Source: Erodium maritimum (Eukaryota; Streptophyta; Magnoliopsida; Geraniales; Geraniaceae). Taken from it: a DNA stretch of 64,000 nucleotides. Location: NCBI GenBank assembly GCA_963921825.1, contig OY997589.1, positions 20,481,735-20,545,734 of the forward strand. The letters are read 5' to 3'. Positions 48,500 to 59,270 of the stretch are shown in pieces (positions within the stretch are counted from its first letter, which is position 1; each line of letters begins with the position of its first letter). Position numbers and translations under genes: made by a program. The notes below the pieces were generated by a model. That model worked only from the letters and a program-made list of their open reading frames with translations, was not told the origin of the DNA and searched no databases.

Positions 48500-49788
48500 T
48501 TTTTTTGAAACGAAGATTCATTAACCATAATAAACCTTACACAACATACCAAACGAGCGTTGTATCCACCAATCGCTTTCGGAAACCCAAAAAACGACTC
48601 ATGAGATAATAGCTCTCGAACAGGGCGACACACCGCCTAAATAAACAACGATCATATCGGTCTTTCTTGCCGACGTTCCAGCAAGGATCGTCGGTAGAAA
48701 GACACAATCGATCACACCACCAAAGGTGGCGACGCACACCTAACGACGACCCGTCAGTCAAAGACAAGCCCTTGATGACAAATTTCGGTAGGCGGGACCT
48801 TAGAGGAAAACAAAATAACAAAATAGAAAGACATAACAAAAAAACAACAGCGACGCTAAAGAACTCAAGATCGGCCTTTGATGGTCGGGGTTGTGATCGA
48901 AGCGAAGGGGGAAGTGGACGGCTCCGAAAGTGCAGATCTGCAACTCTTGGGGCGGTGGTACGGGACTGGCCGGGTGAGCTCGGTAAATAAGCAGGAGCAT
49001 GGCTCAGACTGCGGAGCTCTAACGGACGACGATGGAAGCAGATCTGACCGTCTGACCAGAAGTGGGTCGTGACTGAGAGGCTTGACCGGAGTAGTTTATG
49101 TCGACGTTGTCGGGAGATAAGGCCGGAGGGTGGCACGGGGAGCCGACCGTCGTCGTCGAGATAAAAGGCCAAGGGAGGGGTCAGGACAGCCAGGCTTGGG
49201 TCTTGCCGGAGTGGAGCGGGCTGGGGGCGGGTCTGGTCGAACAGGGGCGGAGGGAGGCGGTGGGAGACGGAGTTGGGCGGGGGGGAGTCGGTGGTGGCAG
49301 ATATGGCCGGAGGAGAGCGGGTGGCGGCAGATCTGGACAGGAGGTGACTGGGAAAGGTGGAGCCGACCCATGGAGGACGGAGGATGACCGGCGGAGCACC
49401 ACCGGTAGAACGTCGATGAGAGGAACAGGCGGCGGGGAGGCTTGGCCAAAGAGGAGCAGCGAGGTCAGGTCTCGCAGGAGGAGGGAACTCCGGCAAGGCG
49501 ACCTGTGCGTGGTGGTCGGAACTCGGGGCTGTCGGCTGAGGGTGGGACGTGGGTGGCGGCTGTGGGTTTGGGTAGATCGACGACGACGAGCAGTAAGCCT
49601 TGTAGGAGACAAGAAGGTGGGCCATGAAAGGAAGCCGTCGGCGACATCCATGGCTGGACCCATGAAGATCGCCGGCGACATCCATGGCTGGACCCATGAA
49701 GGTCGCCGGCGACAGTGGCGACTGTTGTTCGAAAAAAATCTCTCGGGTCTTACTTTTCGCAGAGAGAGAAAGTTCTAGGGTTTTACTG
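48500..49788 (-). mobile_element. Short GC-rich retroposon without reverse transcriptase (copy 3)
   Basis: A perfect 19-bp duplication, ctcaattcaagccctactt, lies at 48481-48499 and 49789-49807. On the minus strand the element starts near 49788 with tctctctctgcgaaaag text, carries a doubled block with catggatgtcgccggcga, and ends ...gaatcttcgtttcaaaaaaa at 48500, a known plant-LINE-type 3' end. A proline-rich frame runs almost the whole length (430 aa including flank, 49829-48537), but the opposite strand is also open for 226 aa. High G/C without stops may explain both. No RT or endonuclease was found. Confidence 0.75.
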
Positions 49789-49807
49789 CTCAATTCAAGC
49801 CCTACTT

Positions 49808-50317
49808 GATTTTTATCAATATAGAACAATGTTAAATTTAAGAGTTGGGAACCACTATTTTGTATAACGTACGAGTCCTTAACTCAAACCCTTGTGTTGT
49901 ACATGCTCTATGCCTACGAGAGAAGAAAGAATTCAAAAATAGAATCCAAACGTACAAGGATGGACAAGCATACGTAGATACTAGATTTAACTCTTAACAT
50001 GTGAATTTCGGATAAAATCCTGTTCATATCGTACCGAAGCTCACCAACCAACCACAACCAGCCCATCACTTTTACAAACAAAAACACCTTTTTTTCTAAA
50101 TCATTTGTTTTCTTGGAGTTGGTGGGCCCACCGGTACGGGGTTCCTATGAGTCTTTGCCGACCGGTCAAACTAACAAATACATATTTCATTTTATCCTTG
50201 ACTTTGTGGAAAATTTTAAATTTACGAGGAAACGGCTAAGCCGCCAGGAGAAAATTGGACACTATTAAACTCACACATTAGCTCAGCAAATATGTCAGCC
50301 CGGCCCATCACTCCTAC
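49808..50317 (+). promoter_or_regulatory. CAD upstream region
   Basis: The part from about 49915 is duplicated at 55385-55466 and 60325-60695. Shared words include ttgccgaccggt, ctaagccgcca, aaaattggacac, and gtggaaaattt. Conservation over this stretch suggests it belonged to a tandem CAD copy. Confidence 0.55.
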
Positions 50318-50325
50318 TATATAAA
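50318..50325 (+). promoter_or_regulatory. TATA box of the CAD gene
   Basis: TATATAAA, 72 bp upstream of the ATG, in a CT-rich leader context typical of plant core promoters. Confidence 0.6.
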
Positions 50326-50396
50326 TCCATCCCCCTCTTCCACTTTCCACACACATTTCAATTTTCTAGCCACCCAAACAACATTTTACGAACGAA

Positions 50397-52564
50397 ATGG
50401 CGAAGCAAGCAGAGCAAGAGCACCCAAACAAGGCCTTTGGATGGGCAGCCAGAGACACATCTGGTGTCCTCTCTCCTTTCCATTTCTCCAGAAGGTGCTT
50501 ATAATTGATTCCTTCATGTTTGATTCAATGCCCATCTGGGTTCTGGTTTGATTGTAATCTTTTTGGGGGGTTTTGTTTGTTACAGGTCCACTGGAGAGAA
50601 AGATGTGGCTTTCAAGGTGCTCTACTGTGGGATATGTCACTCAGACCTTCACATGGTCAAAAATGAATGGGGCTCCACCACTTACCCTATTGTTCCTGGG
50701 TAACTATGGGTCTTATAACCTTGATTTCATCAACCTGTTTCCTTACTCATTTGTGTGAATTTAAATATGGATGTGTCTGTGCAATGATTTTGGGCACGGA
50801 TTAGATTTTGAGTGTGTATAGTGTAAAGCTGCCAAAGGATCCTGCTCTGAACCACCCATTTTTTTGTATGTTATGAATTTGCTGAACATAAATGGTTAGA
50901 GTAATACTACAATTAAACACAACTGAGCATTGGTATTATGGGATGTGTAACGTACCTTGTTAACGGTCCATCGTGAGGTCTTTACCTATAAACTTAGTTT
51001 TATAGTGGATCTGTTTTAATATGATATCACAACCTACATATTGATCCAAATAACGTGTCTTCTGATTTCACACACTTCCAATGTTTCTTTTAACATTATT
51101 TTTATATTAGTGCTCAACTTGTTGGGTGTTAATCCAAGGTATTCTGGCGCTTAGTTATTAGCTAATATTATATAATCCAAGAATATGTGACTTTATTTGT
51201 ATTGGAATTTCGTATGAATTTCAAGTTTGGCACGACCACATGGGCCTAGTTTCATTTCAAGATCTTGATCAAATAAGGTGGCTGCATATCATTTTGTTCC
51301 TTCATATCTTGCTTAACTTTGTCCTTACGGAAGCCAGTTCCATTTTATCAGTTCAGTTGATTGTTTTTAAGGTAGAAATTGTGATCACATTTGGTTGCCA
51401 TAACCTTGGCTTCTTAGTTATCATGAAACCTGGATATGGTTGTGCAGGCATGAGATTGTGGGTGTGGTGACAGAGGTGGGGAGCAAGGTGGAGAAGTTCA
51501 AAGTTGGAGACAAAGTAGGAGTTGGATGCATGGTTCAATCATGCCGTTCATGCGACAGCTGTGCCAATGATCTCGAGAATTACTGCCCAAAAATGGTGCT
51601 CACATACTCGGCCAACAATATTGATGAAACTTTGACATACGGAGGTTACTCTAACAACATGGTCGCTGATGAGCAATTCATTGTCCGCATTCCTGAAAAC
51701 TTGCCCCTTGATGCCACTGCTCCTCTCCTATGTGCTGGCATCACAGTGTACAGCCCTTTAAGGTACTATGGACTAGACAAGCCTGGCATGCATGTTGGAG
51801 TTGTGGGCCTGGGCGGTCTTGGCCATGTGGCTGTGAAATTTGCCAAGGCTATGGGTGTTAAGGTAACAGTTATTAGTACTTCGCCTAACAAGAAGAACGA
51901 AGCTATGGAACGTCTGGGCGCTGACTCATTCTTGGTTAGCCGTGACCCTGAACAGATGCAGGTACATAGCTTCCAAACTTGTTTCATTGTGAACTCAACT
52001 CTTGAATCATGATTCGTATGTGACTTATGAAACAGTCTCTCATACCTCCCCTTTTCATTCTTCCTAACTTTGTGTGTGTATATAAATGTAGGCTGCTATG
52101 GGCACAATGGATGGGATTGTGGATACTGTCTCTGCAATTCATCCTCTGATGCCTCTTATTGGCCTATTGAAGTCTCATGGAAAGCTTGTTATGGTTGGTG
52201 CACCGGAGAAGCCACTTGAGCTGCCGGTTTTTCCTTTGCTAATGGGTAAGCAAGCACATGAACTGACCTAATAGCTAGCTTTCTGATGTTAACTTCGTTG
52301 TTGGTAGAAACAGTTACCAACTTGCATCGTAACTAACGATCATTGTCTGAAATGACAGGAAGGAAGATTGTTGGTGGGAGTATGATTGGGGGAATGAAGG
52401 AGACCCAAGAGATGATTGATTTTGCGGCCAAGCACAACATTACAGCGGATATTGAGGTGATTCGGATGGATTATGTCAACACAGCCATGGAACGGCTGCT
52501 GAAAGCCGATGTCAGGTACCGATTCGTAATCGACATTGACAACACATTAGAAGCTACACAGTAA
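50397..52564 (+). CDS. CAD: Cinnamyl alcohol dehydrogenase family protein (ELI3/mannitol-dehydrogenase-like)
   Basis: This is a zinc-dependent NADP(H) medium-chain alcohol dehydrogenase. Family members reduce cinnamaldehydes or act on related aldehydes and polyols in the cytosol. Five exons: 50397-50494, 50586-50699, 51448-51961, 52092-52245, 52359-52564, all GT-AG, giving 361 aa. Catalytic zinc ligands are C47 (YCGICH) and H72 (GHE); the structural zinc cysteines are at 103, 106, 109 and 117 (CRSCDSC...C). The Rossmann loop GLGGLGHV and the C-terminal [11 protein letters not shown] are present. The text is closest to the Arabidopsis ELI3 (CAD7/CAD8) group, so a stress or defence role is as likely as lignin synthesis. 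It appears intact. Confidence 0.94.
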
Positions 52565-52757
52565 TCACAACTATGGCTTGCAAAATGACCCTCAAATGTA
52601 TTTGAGTTGTTCCTATTTTGTGTTTTTCGTTTTTGCTTGTATGAATTTGTTTGTATTGCTACCTAGAAACACTTTGTTATATTAATTTTGCCTATTGCAA
52701 TAAGTTATATTTTGATGGTTATGCCATTTTGTGAGATTTATTTGTGTCAATTCATGG

Positions 52758-53745
52758 TTATGCCATTTTATGTATTAGTTGAAATCCACATATATAATGA
52801 GTACGTGTAGGCCTCAAATTTGTGTCTAAAGATAGAGCATGAATATGTGAAAAAAGACTGTAGTTTGGAGCCAACTGAAGACTGTTAAAGTTCCAATCTA
52901 TGGTCTGCCAGCCAAATTTTGAGCATATGACTTTATTCCTTAGTGAGGAGTCATTAAAGGCAAACCTCCACCACCATTTCCCTAATAAAACTAGGTTCAT
53001 GATTTGGAGGTTCCTAATTCCAAGCCCGCCTTCTTTCTTGGACTTGTAGATAGTCTCCCATTTCAGCCCAAGACTTTTCTAGAAACAGTTCTATTCCATA
53101 GGAATCATTTCTGCCATTTTTTTATTTTTTTTGCAGATCCCAACCAGCACTTTAAAAAGAGACCTATGGTACAGAGGTAATGAGGATCGAAAGGATTTGA
53201 TGGGGGTGATTCTTCCACCAAAAGAATAATGTATTGCTTTCCAAAGACTGAGCTTGCTTTCGAAAGAGTTAATGATAGGCTTCCAAAAAGCTAATCTTCT
53301 AAGGTCATGTCCAAGTTGAAAACCCAACTATGAGAGAGGAAGAGAGGTTGTTTCACATCCAAGTAAGCTAGAGACTATGTTTCCTATGTAGGAACTAGGG
53401 TTGAGAAGAACAAATTGAGAATTGTGGAAGTTGATCTTGAGCCATGATGCTAACTGAAATGTGTGAAGAGTGTGCTTGAGGTTTTTGATTTGAGATGCTT
53501 AGCCTTTGATAATGATAAGAGTATCATCAACAAATTGGAGATGAGAAAATTTTGGCCCCTTTTCAGAACAAGTTACTCCATTGAACTGGTTTAAGTTGGT
53601 GTTGAACTCAAATAACTAATGAAGACCTTCTGCCACAATTGCAAAGAGAAGTAGGGAGAAAGGACATCCTTGCCTGATGTCACTTTGAAGGCTAAATTCA
53701 GGAGATGGAGAGCCATAATGACACTCATGCTTGAAAACAAGCCTT
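52758..53745 (-). pseudogene. LINE ORF2 fragment, reverse orientation
   Basis: On the minus strand from 53745: SDIRQGCPFSLLLFAIVAEG, then FVDDTLIII (catalytic box, near 53520), the thumb-region SLWKAIHYSFGGRITPIKS and the later LLGKWWWRFAF. It is 5'-truncated in RT, has several stops and no visible A-tail. An 18-bp near-repeat (atggttatgccatttt) lies at about 52715 and 52753, just beyond the 3' end. Confidence 0.8.
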
Positions 53746-54039
53746 CAACCAAGATTAGTCGTACCGTTATTATAATTAATCAAACCGGAAGATTTTGGTA
53801 CATTAACGGTTTTAAGAGTGGTGAATCATGAAAATTTTGTTCGATTTTTGGATTTATACATGTTGAACCGACAGTCGATCAATGAAACCGAACCGATACC
53901 GACCTCTTCCACATGCCCTACAAAGGGCAACCCATCTTGACCTAGTAAGGACCCAACGTAATCTCAACTCGTGACATAGCAAAGTCATGATCCAACTAGT
54001 CTCAACCCTTACCATAAGCGGAAAAATTATTAAAGCAAA
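53746..54039. other. Unassigned stretch left of Harbinger copy II
   Basis: Possibly 5' sequence of the Harbinger copy. No clear feature. Confidence 0.3.
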
Positions 54040-54945
54040 GTCGTGGATGGGTGTGATATTCATGAGTGGCTTATGTCTGATTACTTTAGGGACACCCCAT
54101 TGTACAGGGAAATAATGTTTCGTTAGCGGTTTCGTATGTCGAAGACCGTTTTTATTCAAAATTTGCAGACTTCTCTGACTTCGACCCGTACTTCACCTAG
54201 AGAGGATTATTGGTGTCGGGCCAGGTTCTCTACTTATCAAAAGTGTATTGTCTTTATCTGAATGCTATATTACATCTCATAAACCGACAACCTAAACGAG
54301 TATATGAAAAAGACGGAATCAATGGCCCTAAGTGCATGCATCCATTTTGCTACAACGTCATTAACGCCTTCAGGGATACCTATCTATGTAAGTCGGACGC
54401 AAGTGATATTTCTCACTTATTGCGTGTCAATGAAATGTGTGGGTTTCCCAGTTGCATCAATAGTCTTGACTGTATGCATTGGACATGGAAGATTTGTTCA
54501 AAAGCGCATCAAGGGGTATACGAGTGTGGCGATCATATCGGCCCGATCATCAAGCATATTTCAGATTTTTGGGGTCAAACAATACCATTAATGTGTTGAA
54601 CCAGTCTCCATTGTTCGCTCACGTCCAACAAGGTAAGCATCCAACAATCGCGTTTCAGGTAAACATTCACGATTGCAACACTCCTTACTACTCAACTGAT
54701 GAAGTATATCCATCGTGGGCAACTTTAGTAAAGTCCGTCCCTGCGCCACAACTTCTGAAGCACGTGTTATACGCACAGAAACAAGAGGTCGCGAGTAAAA
54801 ATGATGTCGAGATGGTTTTTCGGATTCTCCAAGATCACTTCCATATTGTGATTAGGCCGACTCGAACTTGGGACGGCCGTAAATCGACATTGATAATAAG
54901 GGTGTGCCTCATCATGCACAACATGATTGTCTATGATTAGCGGGA
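54040..54945 (+). pseudogene. PIF/Harbinger transposase copy II, broken
   Basis: Segments in family order: an N-terminal RRFRMSKTVF-like piece with frame disruption, CGFPSCINSLDCMHW (catalytic Asp region), then FGSNNTINVLNQSPLFAHVQQGKHP, STDEVYPSWATLVKS and MVFRILQDHFHIVIRP with LIMHNMIVYD at the end. The middle is frameshifted and a part corresponding to the substrate loop is missing. It is closely similar in wording to copy III. Confidence 0.85.
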
Positions 54946-55064
54946 TTGTACAAAGGTCATATTGAACGACAACACAATAAAGAAGCTATCATACACGTCC
55001 AAAGGTGGTACACGTTTACAAAAAGTACCAATCATGTGTAAAATAATTATGAAAATGTGGGCTA

Positions 55065-55205
55065 GGATTTGTAACAAAATATCACCTTTATGCTTTTTTT
55101 GTAACAAAATACCACATTTATGCTTTTTTTTGTAACAAAATACCACTTTTATGTTATTTTTTGTAACAAAATGCCACATTTGTGTTAGGATCTGTCACAA
55201 AAGAT
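55065..55205. repeat. AT-rich tandem repeat, unit about 41 bp, four units
   Basis: Four units of tttgtaacaaaataccac plus tttatgctttttt, the last ones diverging (gttattttt, gtgttagga). It lies directly after Harbinger copy II. Confidence 0.8.
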
Positions 55206-55384
55206 GAAGCACTGGACTAGAAAATGACGCTTTCCCTAAATTCAAGTGCAATACTATAATTTTCAGACAATCTAATCAAGATTGAGCAAGAGAAACCTTA
55301 CCCAACCAAATATATACTAAAATATAAATACTATACATCTATTTTTAAATATTTTCTAGACAAAAAAATACGCTATATCCAATC

Positions 55385-55466
55385 TAGGCCCGGAGAAAAA
55401 AGAATTACAAGATAGAATCAAAAGGACAATAATAGACAAACATACATAGATGGTAGATTTAACTCC
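55385..55466 (+). repeat. Left piece of a duplicated CAD upstream region
   Basis: Matches 49915-49990: agaattacaagatagaatc versus gaattcaaaaatagaatcc, and gacaaacatacatagatggtagatttaactc versus gacaagcatacgtagatactagatttaactc. The match stops where a Harbinger-like gagcacctgtagtggg end begins. Confidence 0.65.
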
Positions 55467-56805
55467 AAGAGCACCTGTAGTGGGGTCTTGTCTCCACTGA
55501 TTCGAGCATCAAATTCGCCGGAAAAATTGAATTCATTTCATCAAATCCGAGTCCATTGAGGCCCCGACTCGGTGCATCAACTTTAGACGGTCTACAGTTC
55601 AATAGATCATCGATAGAGTCATTTCAACATAAACGACTTTGACCATGCGAATCAGCGAGTGACACGTGGGTAAAATCGATGAGGTGACTCGATGAAGGGC
55701 GGCGATTTTGCCATATAGCACACAATCGGCATAATCGTTTGATTGTAATTTTTTTTCTGATGCAATTTTTCTATAAATACCCTCACTTCTTGGACAACAA
55801 AGTATTACACCATCAATGGTTTCATTTTGCTATTTTTTTTTTCGAAACTCCTCGTTCCGTTATGTATAATTTCGGTGGTGAGGAGTATGATGGCGGCGCA
55901 ATCAACACCTAACGTTACATGAGAAGACACGTCAGGCAGAGCACCGGATATTGCAGTCTTTACTGGCAACGGTTATGGAAGCTAAGGAACAGATGACGAA
56001 CCCCGTTTGGATGAAGCACAAAAGAAATAATTTTTTTAGAGATCGAAGCGATGCTCACGACCGGCTTATGTCCGACTACTTCGTAGCGAAGATGTTGTAC
56101 GATGAAAAAATGTTTATGCGGCATTTTCGTATGACACAAACAGTTTTCATGAAACTTGTAGTTGGAGTCATCGAGTTCGATGATTACTTTACGTAAAAAG
56201 TTGCTTGTCGTGGTTGGGCCGGGTTTTCACTGATTCAGAAGTGTACGACAGCTATACGGATGCTCTACTACGGTTCATCAGTCGATAGCTTGGGATGAAT
56301 ATTTGAAAATTGCAGAAACAACGGCCCTCGTGTGTCGTAATCAAAATCTTTGGCGATATATATAAGAAAGCCCAAAAATAATGATATTACTTATATTACT
56401 CATGTGAGCGAAACTGGGGGTTTCCCAGGTTGTATAGGCAGTCTCGATTGTATGCATTGGGCGTGAAAGAATTTTCCAAAATCTCTTCAAGGTGTTCACG
56501 AGCGGGGCGATCATCCTGGACCAACAATCATGCTTGAAGCTGTGACGGGTCCCGACACCAGGTTCTGGCACACATACTTTGGTATGCCGGGGTCAAACAA
56601 TCACATTAATGTGTTGAATCAATAGTCATTTTTTGCTCACGTACGACGAGGCGAACAACCTGAGGTTGTGTTCCAGGTCAATGATACGTATTACAACACT
56701 CCATACTACTTCATTGACGGAATTTATCCACAGTCGCAACCTTTGTGAAGTCCATCCCGCCACCAAAACTCCCAAAGCATATGTTATATGCAAAGAAATA
56801 GGAGG

Positions 56806-58613
56806 TGATCTGAAGCACTGAATGAGAAGAAGGAAGGAGAAGGACGTTTTGTCCTTCTCTTCTTTTTGTTCCGTTCTATTGTCATCCTACGATACATACT
56901 GTAAGATAGTGAAGAAGGCTTCCAAGGTTGCAACTGCAAAGAGAGTGCAACAAAGACCCATGTTGCTCCGTCAGACAAAGTGGGAGGAGCGGAACCGCAA
57001 GTAGCTGCTGCCAACGTTTCGGTACCCAGCTCCGGTGAGGTTCATCCTCCCAATTGTCATCGTTCTGTAACCGGTAATGCAGCAAAGAAGAGAGGAGTTG
57101 AGGGTATAAAATTACCTTGCTCTACGACCACCAAGAGCTCTGATGTTGCACATGAGATGGGAGCTGCTGGTCATCGGAATTTGGTGCATCCCAAGGACAG
57201 AGCTCTGATCCAGGTAAACCCAAACGAAGTATTCATTTGTAACTTGCCTTATGATGCTTCAGAGTATTGGGTTCGTAGTAGTTTTGGAGCCTTTGGAGAG
57301 ATCAGTGGTTGCTCTGTTTTGAAGACATTGAACAGAGGTGGGAAAAAGTTTAGTTTTGTTTCATACTCTTCACCAGCAGCAGCATCAATGGCCGTGGAGA
57401 CATTTAACGGTTACAAGATCAATGGCTATATCCTATTTGTAGCCTTGGCACGTCCTCGGTCGTCTGGTATCGGGGTTCCGTTTCTGGGTAGGAAGGAATT
57501 GATGTCGGTGGCTTCTCCTTTGTGGATCGAAGAACCAGAGAAAGCTTGTTTGTCGGAGAAACCAACGAGTGGAGAGTCTCCACGATTGTTGGTGGCTCCT
57601 CGGTTGCAGGCCGACGAGCCTGTTCGCACGCCGGAGATTTCACCCGGTTTCAAATCTCCGATTCAGATGGATAAACCTGCGACTTCGATTCCAATTTTGA
57701 ATTCTCGAAAATCTTCTGAGATTAGTCCCTTGATTCACGGGATTTCGGCTCAACTGGAATCGGTTTCGCAGCGTCCTATTGTGGGTATGGATGAGGTAGT
57801 GATTTACGACCCAATTCTACGAAAGAGCATGTTGAAGAAGGAGGTAGTTTTGGACATGAGCTGTCTTGTGTACAGGTGGACCAGGCTGGTCTCATTTCAA
57901 TTGGGCCATGATCAATCAAGCCTAGTTGATAGTAGTTGCAATGTTGGTTCAGTATTGTGTGAATTGGATGTGCTGAGTAGTGATGGGCTGAGCCCAACAG
58001 GAGATGGGTCTCAGGTGGTTGGGCCTGTTTCGAATTCAAAGCATTCTAACCCATCTTCGACCACACAAAAGGCCGCGGTAGGGCGGTCAATTGAAGGAGG
58101 AGAGTTGGAGGGTAGTATGGATATAAAGAAGGGTGTTTTGTCCGGAGATCAGTCCGGTCCATGGAAGGATGCCCTACTTAAGTCCCCGAAACGCCTGAGT
58201 CGGGCCCCTCCTTATCTTTCAGATTATAAGGTGTTTGGCATGAAGCTTTCATCCATTGAGAACGTGTCCCAAAAATCTTTGCAAGTGATCGATGGGTGGG
58301 CGGACGAAGCCCTCGCGACTAAGGCCCGTAAGGGACGTCCTAAGTCCAATTTGGTACCTCGTACTCAAAATACCAGACCAAAGACTCGAGCATTCAATCA
58401 GAAGACTTCCAGTGTACCGACCTCGGATAGCGAGTGGTATGAGGAAGACTAGGAAGTTGTTTTTTGACTGGATGATTCTGGTCGTTTTTTGTTAAGGGTT
58501 TGTTCCCTGTTTTCTCTTATGGAGATTTTTGTAATCGTGGTTGCTTGTTTTTGGCTTCTCCCCCTTGGAGACTTACCATCGAATAAATTTTTTAGCGCTT
58601 ATCCAAAAAAGAA
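56806..58613 (+). mobile_element. Half-LINE-like retroposon with intact RRM ORF1
   Basis: The 14-bp duplication aaagaaataggagg lies at 56792-56805 and 58614-58627, inside Harbinger copy III. The element has a 5' leader of about 350 bp, one long open frame (57157-58452), and a 3' UTR of about 160 bp ending ccaaaaaagaaa. The 3' UTR style (ctcccccttggagact, gaataaattttttagc) is LINE-like. There is no ORF2, although both ends seem present. This suits a LINE that has lost ORF2 cleanly, or a non-autonomous family mobilised in trans. Confidence 0.8.
57157..58452 (+). CDS. RRM-containing ORF1-type protein of the half-LINE
   Basis: From the first in-frame ATG the frame encodes 431 aa. The frame is open further up (from about 56905) but has no ATG there. 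An RRM starts about 20 residues in: RNP2-like VFICNL, then SFGAFGEISG and RNP1-like KKFSFVSY, ending near YILFVALARP. RRM-type ORF1 proteins bind LINE RNA as chaperones. The rest is low in known motifs, Ser/Pro-rich, with a basic ARKGRPKS segment near the C-terminus and an acidic last stretch (SEWYEED). No stop or frameshift is visible. A separate upstream frame (56822-57004) overlaps the region just before and could be an upstream ORF or an exon. Confidence 0.7.
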   Translation: MGAAGHRNLVHPKDRALIQVNPNEVFICNLPYDASEYWVRSSFGAFGEISGCSVLKTLNRGGKKFSFVSYSSPAAASMAVETFNGYKINGYILFVALARPRSSGIGVPFLGRKELMSVASPLWIEEPEKACLSEKPTSGESPRLLVAPRLQADEPVRTPEISPGFKSPIQMDKPATSIPILNSRKSSEISPLIHGISAQLESVSQRPIVGMDEVVIYDPILRKSMLKKEVVLDMSCLVYRWTRLVSFQLGHDQSSLVDSSCNVGSVLCELDVLSSDGLSPTGDGSQVVGPVSNSKHSNPSSTTQKAAVGRSIEGGELEGSMDIKKGVLSGDQSGPWKDALLKSPKRLSRAPPYLSDYKVFGMKLSSIENVSQKSLQVIDGWADEALATKARKGRPKSNLVPRTQNTRPKTRAFNQKTSSVPTSDSEWYEED

Positions 58614-59270
58614 AAAGAAATAGGAGGCCACAAGGAAGGATGTGGAGAAGGCATTCAGGGTTCTCCAAGCTCGATTTCACATCATCAGTAGACTGACTCG
58701 AGGTTGGGCCGATCAAAAATTGGCTATGATAATGTGGGCGTGCATTATCATACACAACATGGTTGTTGATGATGAACGTGATACGTACCAAGGAGAAATT
58801 GAACGATTAAAGTCCGAAGAACCAATCCTACCCGTCAACCAAGGGCCATTACCCGACTACGAGGTCGTTCGAACCCACGCAAGTTGTCTTGAGGATTGAG
58901 TTGTCCATCAGCAGTTGAAATCAGATCTTATTGAACACATTTGGACTATGTTTAGGCTACAGGCTGTTTTGGATCCCGAGAATGCGCAGACACTTGGGTT
59001 TATTGTATTCCTAGCCAGTTTCAATATACTTCCGTTTGATATGATGTTTCGGTTAGGATTTGTGTTTCCTAGCCAGTTTCAGCGAGAAGCCCGCTACCGT
59101 GGTAGGTTTGAGCGCACTAAAGCCCAGATAATAAAGTGCCACAACTCATTGACAAGACAATATGTTGAAGCCATTGCTCTGGACACAACCGGCTGGACCG
59201 CGCTCGAGAAGGCCAACCAAGAAGCGCTAATGTTTGATATGCTCCAAGTTACGACCCACAGATAAATCGT

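Larger units (their letters stand above)
55467..59270 (+). pseudogene. PIF/Harbinger transposase copy III, broken and split by a retroposon
   Basis: Left part to 56805: DRLMSDYFVAKMLYDEKMFMRHFRM, SETGGFPGCIGSLDCMHW, GDHPGPTIMLEAVTG, FGMPGSNNHINVLNQ and a TPYYFIDGIYPQ-like stretch. Right part from 58614: ATRKDVEKAFRVLQARFHIISRL and CIIIHNMVVDDERD, then an unrelated-looking 116-aa frame (58915-59265). Both parts contain stops or frame changes. The retroposon at 56806-58613 separates them within the AKKQEAT region. A TIR-like gagcacctgtagtggggtct starts near 55471; the other terminus was not identified. Confidence 0.8.

Noticed and set aside
49098-49778. 226-aa plus-strand frame rich in Gly and Arg
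   Set aside because: It lies opposite the retroposon sense strand in GC-rich DNA; no domain and no gene structure.
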